From positions 4,386,643-4,450,642 of the forward strand of contig NZ_CM001439.1 in assembly GCF_000244955.1 (NCBI RefSeq): a stretch of 64,000 nt of DNA. Direction: 5' to 3'. Both the position numbers and the translations under genes were made by a program. The first letter of the stretch is position 1; every line of letters starts with the position of its first letter. This document shows, piece after piece, positions 18,525 through 26,963 of this stretch. The notes under the pieces were generated by a model, which was not told where the DNA came from, did not search any database, and saw only the letters and a list, made by a program, of their open reading frames with translations. The stretch is from Saccharomonospora marina XMU15 (GTDB taxonomy: Bacteria > Actinomycetota > Actinomycetes > Mycobacteriales > Pseudonocardiaceae).

Positions 18525-18755
18525 ATGACCACCTCCACGGCAACCCCGGACCCGTCCCACGGCAGCGACATCCTGACCGTGATCGCCCGCCACGTCGCGC
18601 TGCGCGAACACGTTCCCGGTCGCTGGTACGGTCCCTGCCCGTTCTGCACGTCGACGACCTTCCAGGTCCGCCCGCCTCACGGCACCTACCACTGCTTCGG
18701 GTGCGGCGAAGGTGGCACGGCAGCCACGTTCGCCGCCCGAATCCAACGCCATTGA
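18525..18755 (+). CDS. CHC2-type zinc-finger mini-protein (DnaG-like)
   Basis: 76 residues, essentially only a primase-type zinc-binding domain: IARHVALREHVPGRWYGPCPFC then YHCFGCGEGGTAATF, with the ligand pattern CxxC...CxxC close to the CHC2 fold of DnaG. It lacks the TOPRIM catalytic part of a primase. Stand-alone CHC2 proteins occur in actinomycete plasmids and integrative elements, probably acting in replication. A GTG nine bases upstream is an alternative start. Confidence 0.78.
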   Translation: MTTSTATPDPSHGSDILTVIARHVALREHVPGRWYGPCPFCTSTTFQVRPPHGTYHCFGCGEGGTAATFAARIQRH

Positions 18756-18768
18756 CTGCCGGTTCCAG

Positions 18769-19518
18769 TCAGACCGTTAGCCGATCACTCGCCACCTCAG
18801 TGTTCGTCGAACTTTGCGGAGTGTTCTTTGGCCGAACCTCCGCCACTAGAGCCCGCGATGTTGTTGCGCCAACCCGAAGTTGCTTCCGGAGCGTCTCCGC
18901 GGAGATCGGACGCCGGTAACGTCGCCAGTGGTCGGCGTCCGCGCGGCGAGCGCGCTCTACGAGTTCCTCGTCGAGAGCAGTAGTCCGGCGAGGCTCCGCT
19001 CCTACCCGCTGGTCATGAAGTAGGGCCGTGCGCCTGCGCGCATCCGGCTCCGCATCGTCACGCTTCGGCTCTGAAGACGAGGCGCCGGACGGTTGCCCTG
19101 GTCCAGGATCAGCGCTTGCGGCGCTAAGCGCGCGGAGCAGGCCAGGCCCGGCCTCGGCCCATCCGATCAGCAGGAGCGGGCCGACCGAGTCGAACGCGGC
19201 CTTACCCCACTGACCAGCACACACCGGGTCAGCAACGTTCAACAGCAGGGTCACCACGCTCGCCCCGACCAAGAGGCGCCGTGCCGGCCGAAGCACGTCA
19301 TCGCTGGCCCCGGACAGCGCCAGGTGCCGCGTACCGACAAGCAACCCCAGCACCGTCAGATCAACAGCCGGTGCCACCAGCGGCGCCACAAACGCGGGTA
19401 CCTGCAGCGTCAATGCCAGGTTCAACACATTGCCGAACCCGAAGAGGAAGGTGAGCCCGATGACCAACCCCATCGTGACCGTGACAAACCGAGCAACTGT
19501 CTGTGAGTTGGCGTTCAT
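18769..19518 (-). CDS. DUF2637/SpdB-like membrane protein
   Basis: 249 residues with four hydrophobic segments in the first 150 (VTMGLVIGLTFLFGFGNVL, FVAPLVAPAVDLTVLGLLVG, LLVGASVVTLLLNVA, SVGPLLLIGWAEAG). A soluble tail follows ending in an HTH-like stretch (YRRPISAETLRKQLRVGATTSRALVAEVR). This layout fits the DUF2637 family, which includes the Spd spread proteins of Streptomyces conjugative elements. It converges on the CHC2 gene. Such a gene is good evidence that this stretch came from, or still is part of, an actinomycete integrative and conjugative element. No TraB/FtsK translocase or integrase is visible in the window. Confidence 0.75.
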   Translation of the reverse strand: MNANSQTVARFVTVTMGLVIGLTFLFGFGNVLNLALTLQVPAFVAPLVAPAVDLTVLGLLVGTRHLALSGASDDVLRPARRLLVGASVVTLLLNVADPVCAGQWGKAAFDSVGPLLLIGWAEAGPGLLRALSAASADPGPGQPSGASSSEPKRDDAEPDARRRTALLHDQRVGAEPRRTTALDEELVERARRADADHWRRYRRPISAETLRKQLRVGATTSRALVAEVRPKNTPQSSTNTEVASDRLTV

Positions 19519-20001
19519 GAGGTGCTCCCACGCGAGCCCGGAAGCTCGAAGGTCGCCTCGACCGTCAACGTGCCGATGAGAAGTCCCTGGTCAGACCCGT
19601 TCCCATCCTTTGGTAGTCCCGCCGAGGGCGCCCAGGTCAGAGCGTTACTGTTGGTTTCGCGACCATTTCTGAGGCACACACCGCCCGGTCAATCCGGTCA
19701 GCGCTCTCGTCCCAAACGGGTCCGGGAATAGGTGTCCGTAGCGATCGAGCGCAATCGTGGCGGTTATGTGCCCAGCAGCTGCTGAACGATTTTCACCTCC
19801 GCCCCGGGGAAACCGTCAGCGATGCCGCCGCGTACCGCGGCTCATGGGGTGGAATCCCAACGGCCCGACGTCACCGACCACAGGATCGAACACGCGACGC
19901 CGGAAGTTCCGCACCCGCAGCACTGCGCCACGCGGGGCAAAGAACACCGGGGCAGCCGCCGCAGCTCGTCAACAGGGAACGCGGCAGCTAGCCCGCGGTT
20001 A
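19519..20001. other. Gene-free interval at right side of accessory region
   Basis: About 480 bp with no credible reading frame on either strand, no tRNA-like cloverleaf and no clear repeat. It separates the SpdB-like gene from ordinary chromosomal genes and may hold the junction of the accessory region. Confidence 0.4.
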
Positions 20002-20496
20002 CTAGTCGCACCGAAGTTTCTCGAACCTGCCACGTGGACCGGGCGTCCGATCCGCCAGCTCGGCCTTCAGTTTCGGAACGATCACCGCACGCAGCGCGCA
20101 AAGCACTTCATCACGAATCTCGTCCTCGTTACTGCCGTCCCCAGCGAGGTGCCACCAGTGGTCAGCGCCGCATATGAGCGGCCCGGAGCGTTGCGCGTAG
20201 CGGTGTAGCGCGATCGTGTTTGGGCTGGGGCGTGCCGAGTACCAAGGATGTTGCGCCCGAGCGTCGTCCCAGGCCGCCTTGCCTACAACCAACAGGTTGA
20301 TCGTGAACTTGGCCTGGTCGCTGGTGCTTGCAGTCGACGTCTGAAAGCCCAACATCGCCCAATCGATCGGGTCGGCCAGCGTCCAGACCCTGCCCGACCC
20401 CGTGAATCCCAGTTCGCGCAAGGCAGGTCCCCACATACTCTTGACCAGCCGCGCGAACCGGTCCTGTGCCTGGCCCATGGCCGGGATCGTAGGCAT
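20002..20496 (-). CDS. DUF4304-like hypothetical protein
   Basis: About 164 residues. The start FARLVKSMWGPALRELGFTGSGRVWTL and the later pattern WAMLGFQTSTAS ... KFTINLLV resemble DUF4304 proteins, which are cytoplasmic and of unknown function, often found near defence or toxin immunity genes. Upstream in-frame ATG codons at 20520 and downstream at 20478 are equally possible starts; none has a good ribosome site. No neighbour clarifies its role. Confidence 0.7.
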   Translation of the reverse strand: MPTIPAMGQAQDRFARLVKSMWGPALRELGFTGSGRVWTLADPIDWAMLGFQTSTASTSDQAKFTINLLVVGKAAWDDARAQHPWYSARPSPNTIALHRYAQRSGPLICGADHWWHLAGDGSNEDEIRDEVLCALRAVIVPKLKAELADRTPGPRGRFEKLRCD

Positions 20497-20718
20497 CGAG
20501 CACGTCCCGGTGTTGCGCATCTGCTGCCAGACATCCTTCGCGCGGCACCTGTCGGATCACAGAACCCGCCGCACACTGTCCTGGCCGGGCGGGCAGGCTC
20601 CGGCATCACCCGGGGATCGTTGCTCGGCTCGCGCATGGTGGGTGGTCACCAGGCGGTCATGTGGAAAGATCACTTACACGGCGCTGTGCTGCATCGCCGG
20701 ATCAGAAGGGGCAGCAGC

Positions 20719-21282
20719 ATGGGTATCGAGTGGTCGACCCGGCACCCCGACCTGCTTAGGTGGTTGGGTGAGCGCCAGGACGCCCACGAAAGATGGGCCG
20801 AACAGACCTCCTTCGCGAGCGCGCTGGACTTCACCCCGGCCTCCTTGGGGATCGTGGACGAGCTGATCCGGGAGTCCGCGAACAGCATGGAAGAGCTCAC
20901 CGACCAGCGCATGACGCCCTTCATCCAGGGCGCGATCTGGTACGTCGGAGAGGTGTTGTGCCGCCACCGAAAGATGGTGTGGAAGTACATCCCCGACATC
21001 GTCAGCGGGGAGCTTGAGCCGTTCTTCGACGCGGCCGGGGAGACCTCCGCGCTCGACCACCCCTGCGTCGGCGCCCCCGATGACCCGGAAAGCTACCTGT
21101 ACCCGCTGAACATGCTCCGCCGGATTCTGCTCACCGAGGACGAGGTCGGCAACCCGGTCGAGGAAACGCTGTCCTCGATCTTCGCCAACCCCTTCGAGGA
21201 CGCCGAGGACGACGGCGAGGAACTGGACCCGACTGCGGTCGGCGATGACCCCGGCCGGGCCGACAGCCAACCCCTGGTGTGA
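20719..21282 (+). CDS. Hypothetical acidic protein
   Basis: 187 residues from ATG 20719, with GAAGGGG upstream. Sequence features are WSTRHPDLLRWLGERQDAHERW, a helical middle with ESANSMEELTDQRMTPFIQGAIWYVGEVLCRH, and a strongly acidic C-terminus (NPFEDAEDDGEELD). No membrane or signal segment. I recognise no family; the middle resembles proteins that report on barrel-lid immunity folds, but this is not secure. Confidence 0.68.
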   Translation: MGIEWSTRHPDLLRWLGERQDAHERWAEQTSFASALDFTPASLGIVDELIRESANSMEELTDQRMTPFIQGAIWYVGEVLCRHRKMVWKYIPDIVSGELEPFFDAAGETSALDHPCVGAPDDPESYLYPLNMLRRILLTEDEVGNPVEETLSSIFANPFEDAEDDGEELDPTAVGDDPGRADSQPLV

Positions 21283-21428
21283 GCCGCCCGGATGAGCCGT
21301 CAGGCCCGCCGTGGTGGCACTCGCGGGCGGAACTGTCCACCGGTCGGAGGCGGGGGCGTAGGCGAGCCGGAAGCGGCGGCTGCTGCCTTCGCGATCGTGA
21401 GGCCCACCCTGCGGTCTAGGCTCTGGGA

Positions 21429-21926
21429 GTGCGGATTTCGATGAAGGTCCCCTACGACGAGAGTCAGCTGCGACGGACACTGCGGTTCCTGTTCGAGCGG
21501 CGGATGCCCTCGGCGCGGCCGCAGGGCGTGGCTCTTGTGGCCCTCGGCGGTGTAGGCGTCGGCGCCGCCAAGTTCACCGACATGTTCGGTGACAGCGCAC
21601 TGCTGTTCTGGGCATCGTCCGCGCTGATCTCGTCTGGGGTCGTGATGTTCTTCATCGCACGGATTTCGGTTCGCTCGGCAATGCGGACACTTCCCGGCTA
21701 CTTCCGGCTGGACCAGCAGGTGCTGATCGACAGCGAATGGCTCACGGTGAGTACGACGGGCTGCGAGTCACGAATGCACTGGTCCTGGGCCGAAGAAATC
21801 GTGGAGACCGCCGAGGGCTGGTACGCGCTGTTCGGCAAGTCGCACATTCAGCTGTTTCCCAAGAACGCGATGTCCAAAGAGGAGCAGGCCGCGTTCGGCC
21901 AGTTCGCCGCGACATTCAAGAAGTAG
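21429..21926 (+). CDS. YcxB-like membrane protein
   Basis: 165 residues: two adjacent transmembrane helices (VALVALGGVGVGAAKF and SALLFWASSALISSGVVMFFIA, about 30-80) and a C-terminal domain with WLTVSTTGCESRMHWSWAEEIVETAEGWYALFG and HIQLFPKNAMSKEEQAAF, the pattern of YcxB C-terminal domains. Function of the family is unknown. GTG 21429 lies exactly seven bases after a TAGGCT -10 element (21417-21422), so the transcript may be leaderless with GTG as its first codon. ATG 21441 is an alternative. Confidence 0.75.
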   Translation: MRISMKVPYDESQLRRTLRFLFERRMPSARPQGVALVALGGVGVGAAKFTDMFGDSALLFWASSALISSGVVMFFIARISVRSAMRTLPGYFRLDQQVLIDSEWLTVSTTGCESRMHWSWAEEIVETAEGWYALFGKSHIQLFPKNAMSKEEQAAFGQFAATFKK

Positions 21927-21993
21927 GCGCTCCCGTATCCCAATGACGCCGGGGCATGCGGCCTGCCGCTGACAGCGCGGCGATCGACATCGC

Positions 21994-22452
21994 TCATCCG
22001 CGAACATGCCTGCTGGTATCGCCTACCAGGTCCGGTATCAGCTCGAGCGTCTTCCACCACCACCGTCCGTCCACCCGCTCGAACGTGCCGTTGAAACGCG
22101 CGTAGATGATCGGTTGCAGTGGGAAGTCCGGAAGTGCCTGCCAGATGCTGGCGTAACTGGCGAAGGAAGCAGTCCCTGCCTCGTCGTCGACATCGATTAC
22201 GGCGTTCGTGAGTTGGTGCTTGGTGTGCGGTTTTCCGTCGTAGAGGATCACGTGATCGGCGAGCCAGCGGCGTACCGGCTCCGGACCCGGCTCACCGGCG
22301 AACGGCCACGTCCCGTGCTTCCACAGCCTCGCGACACCCTCGAAATCAGCCGTGTCGATCGCCTCGCAATAGGCGCAAAGCGTGCGCCAGATCTTCTTTT
22401 CCGAATCGTACGAAGGTTTGCCGTGCAGTTGCGGGATTTCGATCGGTCTCAT
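21994..22452 (-). CDS. NTF2-like (SnoaL-type) protein
   Basis: 152 residues from ATG 22452 behind GAAAGGGG. It begins with a helical stretch (IWRTLCAYCEAIDTADFEGVARLWKHGTW) and continues in beta strands typical of the SnoaL/NTF2 cone fold: HTKHQLTNAVIDVDDEAGTASFASYASIWQ, then YARFNGTFERVDGRWWWKTLEL. Members include ketosteroid isomerase-like enzymes, cyclases and non-catalytic ligand binders; the substrate cannot be deduced. It is divergent from the ribbon-helix-helix gene and ends 67 bp from the YcxB-like gene. Confidence 0.82.
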   Translation of the reverse strand: MRPIEIPQLHGKPSYDSEKKIWRTLCAYCEAIDTADFEGVARLWKHGTWPFAGEPGPEPVRRWLADHVILYDGKPHTKHQLTNAVIDVDDEAGTASFASYASIWQALPDFPLQPIIYARFNGTFERVDGRWWWKTLELIPDLVGDTSRHVRG

Positions 22453-22618
22453 CCCCTTTCTCGACCTCGCGGAGTCCCTCGGCGACGTCAACCCGCGCGT
22501 CCCGGTCCATGACACGGCCCAAGGCGGTGCCGGAGTCCGACATCGTCTCGCCGATCCACCGGTGGGACAACCTTGACACCAGCCGACACAGTCTGGCGCC
22601 GCCTGGTGCCACCTTGGC

Positions 22619-22656
22619 TTGTCGTGGCGCCATATATGTGCCATAGTGGCGCCATG
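22619..22656 (+). promoter_or_regulatory. Leaderless promoter with twin TGGCGCCA palindromes
   Basis: TTGTCG (22619-22624), 17-bp spacer and CATAGT (22642-22647) place the start of transcription near the A of ATG 22654. The 8-bp palindrome TGGCGCCA occurs at 22625-22632 and again at 22647-22654, 22 bp apart (two helical turns), one in the spacer and one across the start. This is the geometry of a repressor site. The ribbon-helix-helix gene itself is the obvious candidate autoregulator. Confidence 0.6.
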
Positions 22657-23172
22657 GACTTGACACCGTATGTGGATTTCCTCGGCCGGGAACTGGCGAC
22701 CGCCGCCGAGGCAGGCGGCGAGGAGGCCCGCGCGCTGGCCGAGCGGCTGGCAGGGCCGGTCGAGTCGGCACTGCGGCTGACCCTGCTGGAGGCACTGTCG
22801 GCCGCCGCCGACGAGATCACCCGTGACCTCGCGCCGGGTTCGGTGGAGGTCCGGTTGCGGGGCCGCGACCCGCAGTTCGTGGTGACACCCCCGCCTTCGG
22901 AGACCACACCCGCACCTACCGCGCCGGAGCCCGAACCGGTCCAGGAGGCCCCGGCGGCGGGCACCGACGAAGCCGCCACCGCTCGGATCAACTTCCGGCT
23001 CCCGGAGCCTCTCAAGGCCTCGATCGAACAGGCGGCCGCGAAGGAGGGCCGCTCGGTCAACGCCTGGCTCGGCCGGGTCGCCTCGGCGGCGTTGCGGCAA
23101 CCCGCTGCCAACCAGGCATCACCACGGCGCGGCGGCAGGGGCAAGCAGCGCTACACCGGCTGGGTCAGCTAG
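22654..23172 (+). CDS. Ribbon-helix-helix (HicB/Arc-like) DNA-binding protein
   Basis: 172 residues. The N-terminal half is helical (MDLTPYVDFLGRELATAAEAGGEEARALAERL) and includes an RLRGRDPQFVV strand. A Pro-rich linker (about 85-108) leads to an Arc/MetJ-type ribbon-helix-helix, ARINFRLPEPLKASIEQAAAKEGRSVNAWLGRVASAAL. A basic tail (RRGGRGKQR) follows. Such proteins are antitoxins or transcriptional repressors; no toxin gene adjoins. The gene immediately downstream is DUF4097 and the ABC exporter operon, which it might control together with itself. Confidence 0.82.
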   Translation: MDLTPYVDFLGRELATAAEAGGEEARALAERLAGPVESALRLTLLEALSAAADEITRDLAPGSVEVRLRGRDPQFVVTPPPSETTPAPTAPEPEPVQEAPAAGTDEAATARINFRLPEPLKASIEQAAAKEGRSVNAWLGRVASAALRQPAANQASPRRGGRGKQRYTGWVS

Positions 23173-23251
23173 CCACCCGGCGAGCGCCACCACACCACAA
23201 GCGTTCTCACCAGCGGGGAACGTCGATCTCACCAATCAGAAGGGGACAGCC

Positions 23252-24103
23252 ATGCCCAAATTCGAAACGCCGGAACCGATCATCGTGACCCTCGATGTCA
23301 GCGTCGCCAACGTGCGGTTCGTCGCGAGCGAGCGCACCGACACGGTGGTCGAGGTGGTCCCGACCAACGAGAACGAGCCGACGGATGTGAAGGCGGCCAA
23401 GCAGGTGCGCGTCGAGTACTCGGCAGGCGCGCTGCTGATCAAGGGCAGAAACCCTCGCCCGTTCGAGTACCTGTCCACCAAGAGCTGGTCGGTGGATGTG
23501 ACCGTCGAACTTCCCGAGGGCTCGCAGGTGCAGGCCGACGCGGCCGTCGGTGAGTTCCAGTCGACCGGCAGGCTCGGCGAATGCCGGTTCAAATCCTCGG
23601 CGGGCCACGCCCGGCTGGACCGCACCGGGCCGCTACGGCTGAACACCTCCGCCGGGCACGTCTCCGTCGAAGGTGTCGCAGGCGACGCCGAGGTGACCAC
23701 AGGAACCGGGCGAATTCGGATCGGCGAGATCCACGGCGGTGCCACGGTCAAGAACTCCAACGGCAACACCGACATCGGCTCGATCGGTGGCGAGGCCCGG
23801 GTGCGGTCGGCGAACGGCGACATCGCGGTGGAGCGCGCAGGCAGCGGGGTGGAAGCGAAAACCGCCAACGGGTCCATCCGCATCGGTGAGGTCACTCGCG
23901 GCACCGTCGTACTCGAGACCTCGACGGGCGACCTGGAAATCGGCATCGGCGAGGGCGTGACGGCGTGGCTGGATGCCAAGACCAGCTTCGGACAGTTGCG
24001 CAACGCACTGGAGGAGACGGGGCAGCCGCCGGAACGGACGGGCGAAACGGTGGAAGTGCGCGCGCACACCGGGTTCGGCGACATCACCATACACCGGGTC
24101 TGA
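23252..24103 (+). CDS. DUF4097 beta-repeat protein
   Basis: 283 residues from ATG 23252 after AGAAGGGGA. After an N-terminal part (IIVTLDVSVANVRFVASERTDTVVEV) the chain becomes a series of short beta strands with repeating G-x-h-x-h motifs (GHARLDRTGPLRLNTSAGHVSVEGVAGDAEVTTGTGRI and so on), the right-handed beta-helix of DUF4097/DUF4098 proteins. There is no signal peptide. It is first in an operon with the ABC transporter (31 bp gap), a pairing seen repeatedly in actinomycetes, so it probably aids the exporter or its sensing. Confidence 0.85.
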   Translation: MPKFETPEPIIVTLDVSVANVRFVASERTDTVVEVVPTNENEPTDVKAAKQVRVEYSAGALLIKGRNPRPFEYLSTKSWSVDVTVELPEGSQVQADAAVGEFQSTGRLGECRFKSSAGHARLDRTGPLRLNTSAGHVSVEGVAGDAEVTTGTGRIRIGEIHGGATVKNSNGNTDIGSIGGEARVRSANGDIAVERAGSGVEAKTANGSIRIGEVTRGTVVLETSTGDLEIGIGEGVTAWLDAKTSFGQLRNALEETGQPPERTGETVEVRAHTGFGDITIHRV

Positions 24104-24134
24104 GCCCGGTTTCGCGACGATCGAGGGGATCTCC

Positions 24135-25097
24135 ATGACGAACAAGACCGCACGGCCTGCGATCGCGGTGAGCGGGTTACGGAAAGCGTTCGGTGACAAG
24201 GTGGTGTTGGACGGAATCGACCTGACGGTCGCGCAGGGCACGATCTTCTCATTGCTTGGCGCCAACGGCGCAGGCAAGACGACGATGGTCAAGATCCTGT
24301 CCACACTGCTCGCCGCGACCGGCGGCCACGCCGAGGTCGCAGGGCACGACGTGGCTTCCGACCCGGATTCGGTGCGGGCGGCGATCGGGGTGACCGGCCA
24401 GTTCTCAGCGGTGGACAACCTGCTCACCGGCGAGGAGAACCTGCGGTTGATGGCCGACCTGAACCATCTGTCCAAAGCCGACGGACGGCGGAAGGCGGCC
24501 GAACTGCTGGAGCGGCTCGAGCTCACCGAAGCGGCACGGAAACCGGTGGCCACGTACTCGGGTGGTATGCGTCGGCGGCTCGACCTGGCGATGACACTCG
24601 TGGGCAACCCCCGACTGATCTTCTTGGACGAACCGACCACGGGACTGGACCCGCGCAGCAGGCGGGGGATGTGGCGCATCGTACGGGAACTCGTGGACGG
24701 CGGCGTGACGGTCTTCCTGACGACGCAGTACCTGGAGGAGGCCGACGAACTGGCCGACCGCATCGCGGTGCTCGAGGGCGGCAGGCTGGTCGCGCAGGGC
24801 ACCTCGGAGGAGCTGAAGCGCCGGATTCCCGGTGGCCACGTCGAGCTTCGCTTCGACGAACCCGAAATCTTCCGAGCCGCGCAACGAGTTCTCGGCCGGG
24901 CGGCCTACCGCGACGGCGACGCGATGTCGTTGCGGGTGGGTAACGACGGCAGCGTCCGGCAACTGAAGGCGCTGCTGGACCTGCTCGACAGCGAAGCGAT
25001 CGAGGTGGAAGGGCTTTCCGTGCACACCCCCGATCTGGATGACGTTTTCCTCGCCCTCACCGGCGATCCCGACGACAAGAAGGTGACAGCCCGATGA
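24135..25097 (+). CDS. DrrA-type ABC transporter ATP-binding protein
   Basis: 320 residues from ATG 24135 (GAGGGGAT upstream). Walker A GANGAGKTT, signature YSGGMRRRLDLAMTL, Walker B LIFLDEPTTGLDPRSR, and the C-terminal extension with LDDVFLALTGDPDDK typical of DrrA-like drug and lipid exporters. It overlaps the permease start by four bases (ATGA). The pair exports a hydrophobic compound, as DrrAB does with daunorubicin. The actual substrate is not shown by the sequence. Confidence 0.95.
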   Translation: MTNKTARPAIAVSGLRKAFGDKVVLDGIDLTVAQGTIFSLLGANGAGKTTMVKILSTLLAATGGHAEVAGHDVASDPDSVRAAIGVTGQFSAVDNLLTGEENLRLMADLNHLSKADGRRKAAELLERLELTEAARKPVATYSGGMRRRLDLAMTLVGNPRLIFLDEPTTGLDPRSRRGMWRIVRELVDGGVTVFLTTQYLEEADELADRIAVLEGGRLVAQGTSEELKRRIPGGHVELRFDEPEIFRAAQRVLGRAAYRDGDAMSLRVGNDGSVRQLKALLDLLDSEAIEVEGLSVHTPDLDDVFLALTGDPDDKKVTAR

Positions 25098-25885
25098 CCA
25101 CCGCGATCGCGAGCCACCCGTTGCGCGATTCGGCGACGATGGTGCGCCGCAATCTGAAACGGATGGTGCGCTACCCGTCGATGACCGTGCAGCTGATAGC
25201 GATGCCGGTGCTGTTGCTGCTGCTGTTCGTGTACGTGTTCGGCGGCACGCTCGGCACCGGGCTCGGCGGACCTTCCGGCGGCCGTGCCGAGTACGTCAAC
25301 TACGTGGTGCCCGCGATCCTGGTGATCACGATCGCGACAGTCGTCCAGGGCACCGCGATATCGGTGGCGATGGACATGACCGAAGGCATCATCGCCCGGT
25401 TCCGCACCATGAACATCGCCAGGGTGTCGGTACTGACCGGGCACGTGATCGGCAGTCTCATCCAGGCGTTGCTGGGACTGGCTGCGGTGACGGGGGTGGC
25501 GTTGCTGATCGGTTTCCAGCCCCGGGCGGGCCTCGGTGACTGGCTCGCGCTCGGCGGTCTGCTCACCGCCGCCACGTTCGCACTGGTCTGGCTGACGGTG
25601 GCGATCGGCCAGGCCTCGCAGAGCGTCGAGGCGGCAAGCAACCTGCCGATGCCGCTGATGTTCCTGCCGTTCCTCGGCAGCGGCTTCGTGCCGACGGACT
25701 CGATGCCCGAGGGTGTGCGCTGGTTCGCCGAGTACCAGCCGTTCACCCCGATCATGGAATCCATCCGGGCGCTGCTGCTGGACCAGCCGCTCGGCAACGA
25801 GCTGTGGATCGCACTGGCCTGGTGCGCGGGTATCGCGCTGGCCGGCTACGTCTGGGCGAAGCGGCTCTACAACCGCAAGGCGTGA
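25094..25885 (+). CDS. DrrB-type ABC transporter permease
   Basis: 263 residues with six hydrophobic segments of the ABC-2 type: MTVQLIAMPVLLLLLFVYVFGG, YVVPAILVITIATVVQGTAI, VIGSLIQALLGLAAVTGVALLI, LALGGLLTAATFALVWLTVAI, LMFLPFLGSGFVP and LWIALAWCAGIALAGYVWA. The conserved EGIIARFRTMNIARVSVL loop follows the second segment. It is the membrane partner of the DrrA-like ATPase. A perfect 13-bp stem hairpin 10 bases after the stop ends the operon. Confidence 0.95.
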   Translation: MTTAIASHPLRDSATMVRRNLKRMVRYPSMTVQLIAMPVLLLLLFVYVFGGTLGTGLGGPSGGRAEYVNYVVPAILVITIATVVQGTAISVAMDMTEGIIARFRTMNIARVSVLTGHVIGSLIQALLGLAAVTGVALLIGFQPRAGLGDWLALGGLLTAATFALVWLTVAIGQASQSVEAASNLPMPLMFLPFLGSGFVPTDSMPEGVRWFAEYQPFTPIMESIRALLLDQPLGNELWIALAWCAGIALAGYVWAKRLYNRKA

Positions 25886-25894
25886 CCGGTTTGT

Positions 25895-25933
25895 CGAGGC
25901 GGGCGGCTCGACTCGTTCGGGCCGCCCGCCTCG
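25895..25933. terminator. Hairpin terminator between exporter operon and PhzF gene
   Basis: CGAGGCGGGCGGC (25895-25907) pairs perfectly with GCCGCCCGCCTCG (25921-25933) around a 13-base loop. It lies between two convergent genes and lacks a T-run, as is common in high-GC actinomycetes; it could serve both. Confidence 0.72.
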
Positions 25934-25965
25934 CGTGCGGACCACGCCGCGACGCCGCGTACCGG

Positions 25966-26853
25966 TCAGTCCGGCATCGCCGCGGCCGTACCACTTACCG
26001 CGATGCCCGCACCTGGGTCGGCGCTGATCCCCACGTGCAGGTCACTGGGGCGCCCCATGTCCTCTCCCTGCCGGATGTGGATCGTGGCGGGCGGATCGAC
26101 CAGGCGCAGGTTCCTGAGATAGCCGCCGAACGCGGCCGCGGCGGCACCCGTGGCGGGGTCCTCGAAAACCCCACCAGGAGGAAACGGGTCCCGCGCGTGG
26201 AACACGGTGGCCGATTCGCGCCATACCAGGTGGACCGTCGTCCAGCCGCGGTCGGCCATGAGCGCGCCGAGAGCCCGTTGGTCGTAGTCGAGTTCGGCCA
26301 GCCGCGACCTGGTCGCGGCCCCCAACACCAGGTGGTCGTTGCCCGCGTTCGCGATGCGCGGCGGCAACGCCGGGTCCAACTCCGCCGGGTCCCACCCCAG
26401 CGCGGCCAAAGCGGCGTCGAGATCGGTGTCAGCTACCTGGCGGAGGCTCGGCGGCACGCTGGTCAGCGTGGCCCGAACGCGCCCGTTCTGGATGTCGGTG
26501 CGCACCGACACCTCACCGGCGCGCGTGGCCAGCATCAGCTCACCGGTTCCGCCGCGCTCGGCGAGCGCCACCGCCGTCGCGATCGTGGCATGACCGCAGA
26601 AGTCGACCTCGGCGAGCGGGCTGAAGTAGCGCACCCGGAACCGGTCCGCGGCCGTCTCGCCAGGATCGCGCAGCAGAAAGGCCGTTTCCGAGAACCCGAC
26701 CTCGGCCGCGATGCGCAGCATGTGTGCCTCACTCATCCCGGTCGCGTCGAGGACCACGCCCGCCGGGTTGCCACCTCTCCCCGCCACGTCGAAAGCCGCG
26801 TAGCGCAGCACGCCGGTGAGGGGCTCGCTCTCGCTCGCTTCGGTTGTTGTCAT
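25966..26853 (-). CDS. PhzF-family isomerase/epimerase-like protein
   Basis: 295 residues from ATG 26853. Typical N-terminus YAAFDVAGRGGNPAGVVLDATGMSEAHMLRIAAEVGFSETAFLL with the catalytic Glu in GFSETAF. The second signature VDFCGHATIATAVAL and the late FEDPATGAAAAAFGGYL are also present. PhzF proteins form a dimer of two diaminopimelate-epimerase-like halves and act by general acid/base chemistry. No phenazine genes adjoin, so the substrate is open. It is divergent from the AhpD-like gene, with about 110 bp between. Confidence 0.92.
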   Translation of the reverse strand: MTTTEASESEPLTGVLRYAAFDVAGRGGNPAGVVLDATGMSEAHMLRIAAEVGFSETAFLLRDPGETAADRFRVRYFSPLAEVDFCGHATIATAVALAERGGTGELMLATRAGEVSVRTDIQNGRVRATLTSVPPSLRQVADTDLDAALAALGWDPAELDPALPPRIANAGNDHLVLGAATRSRLAELDYDQRALGALMADRGWTTVHLVWRESATVFHARDPFPPGGVFEDPATGAAAAAFGGYLRNLRLVDPPATIHIRQGEDMGRPSDLHVGISADPGAGIAVSGTAAAMPD

Positions 26854-26963
26854 GCGACCACGATGCTGCTCACAGGCTGCCTTGTCGAGCGGATCTCCGG
26901 TTGTCACATCTCGATGCCGCGCGGTGTCCCAATGGTGAACGGCCGATCGCTCGAGGAGGACAG

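Noticed and set aside
23583-23600. GGTTCAAATCC, resembling a tRNA T-loop
   Set aside because: It is inside the DUF4097 coding sequence and no cloverleaf can be drawn around it.
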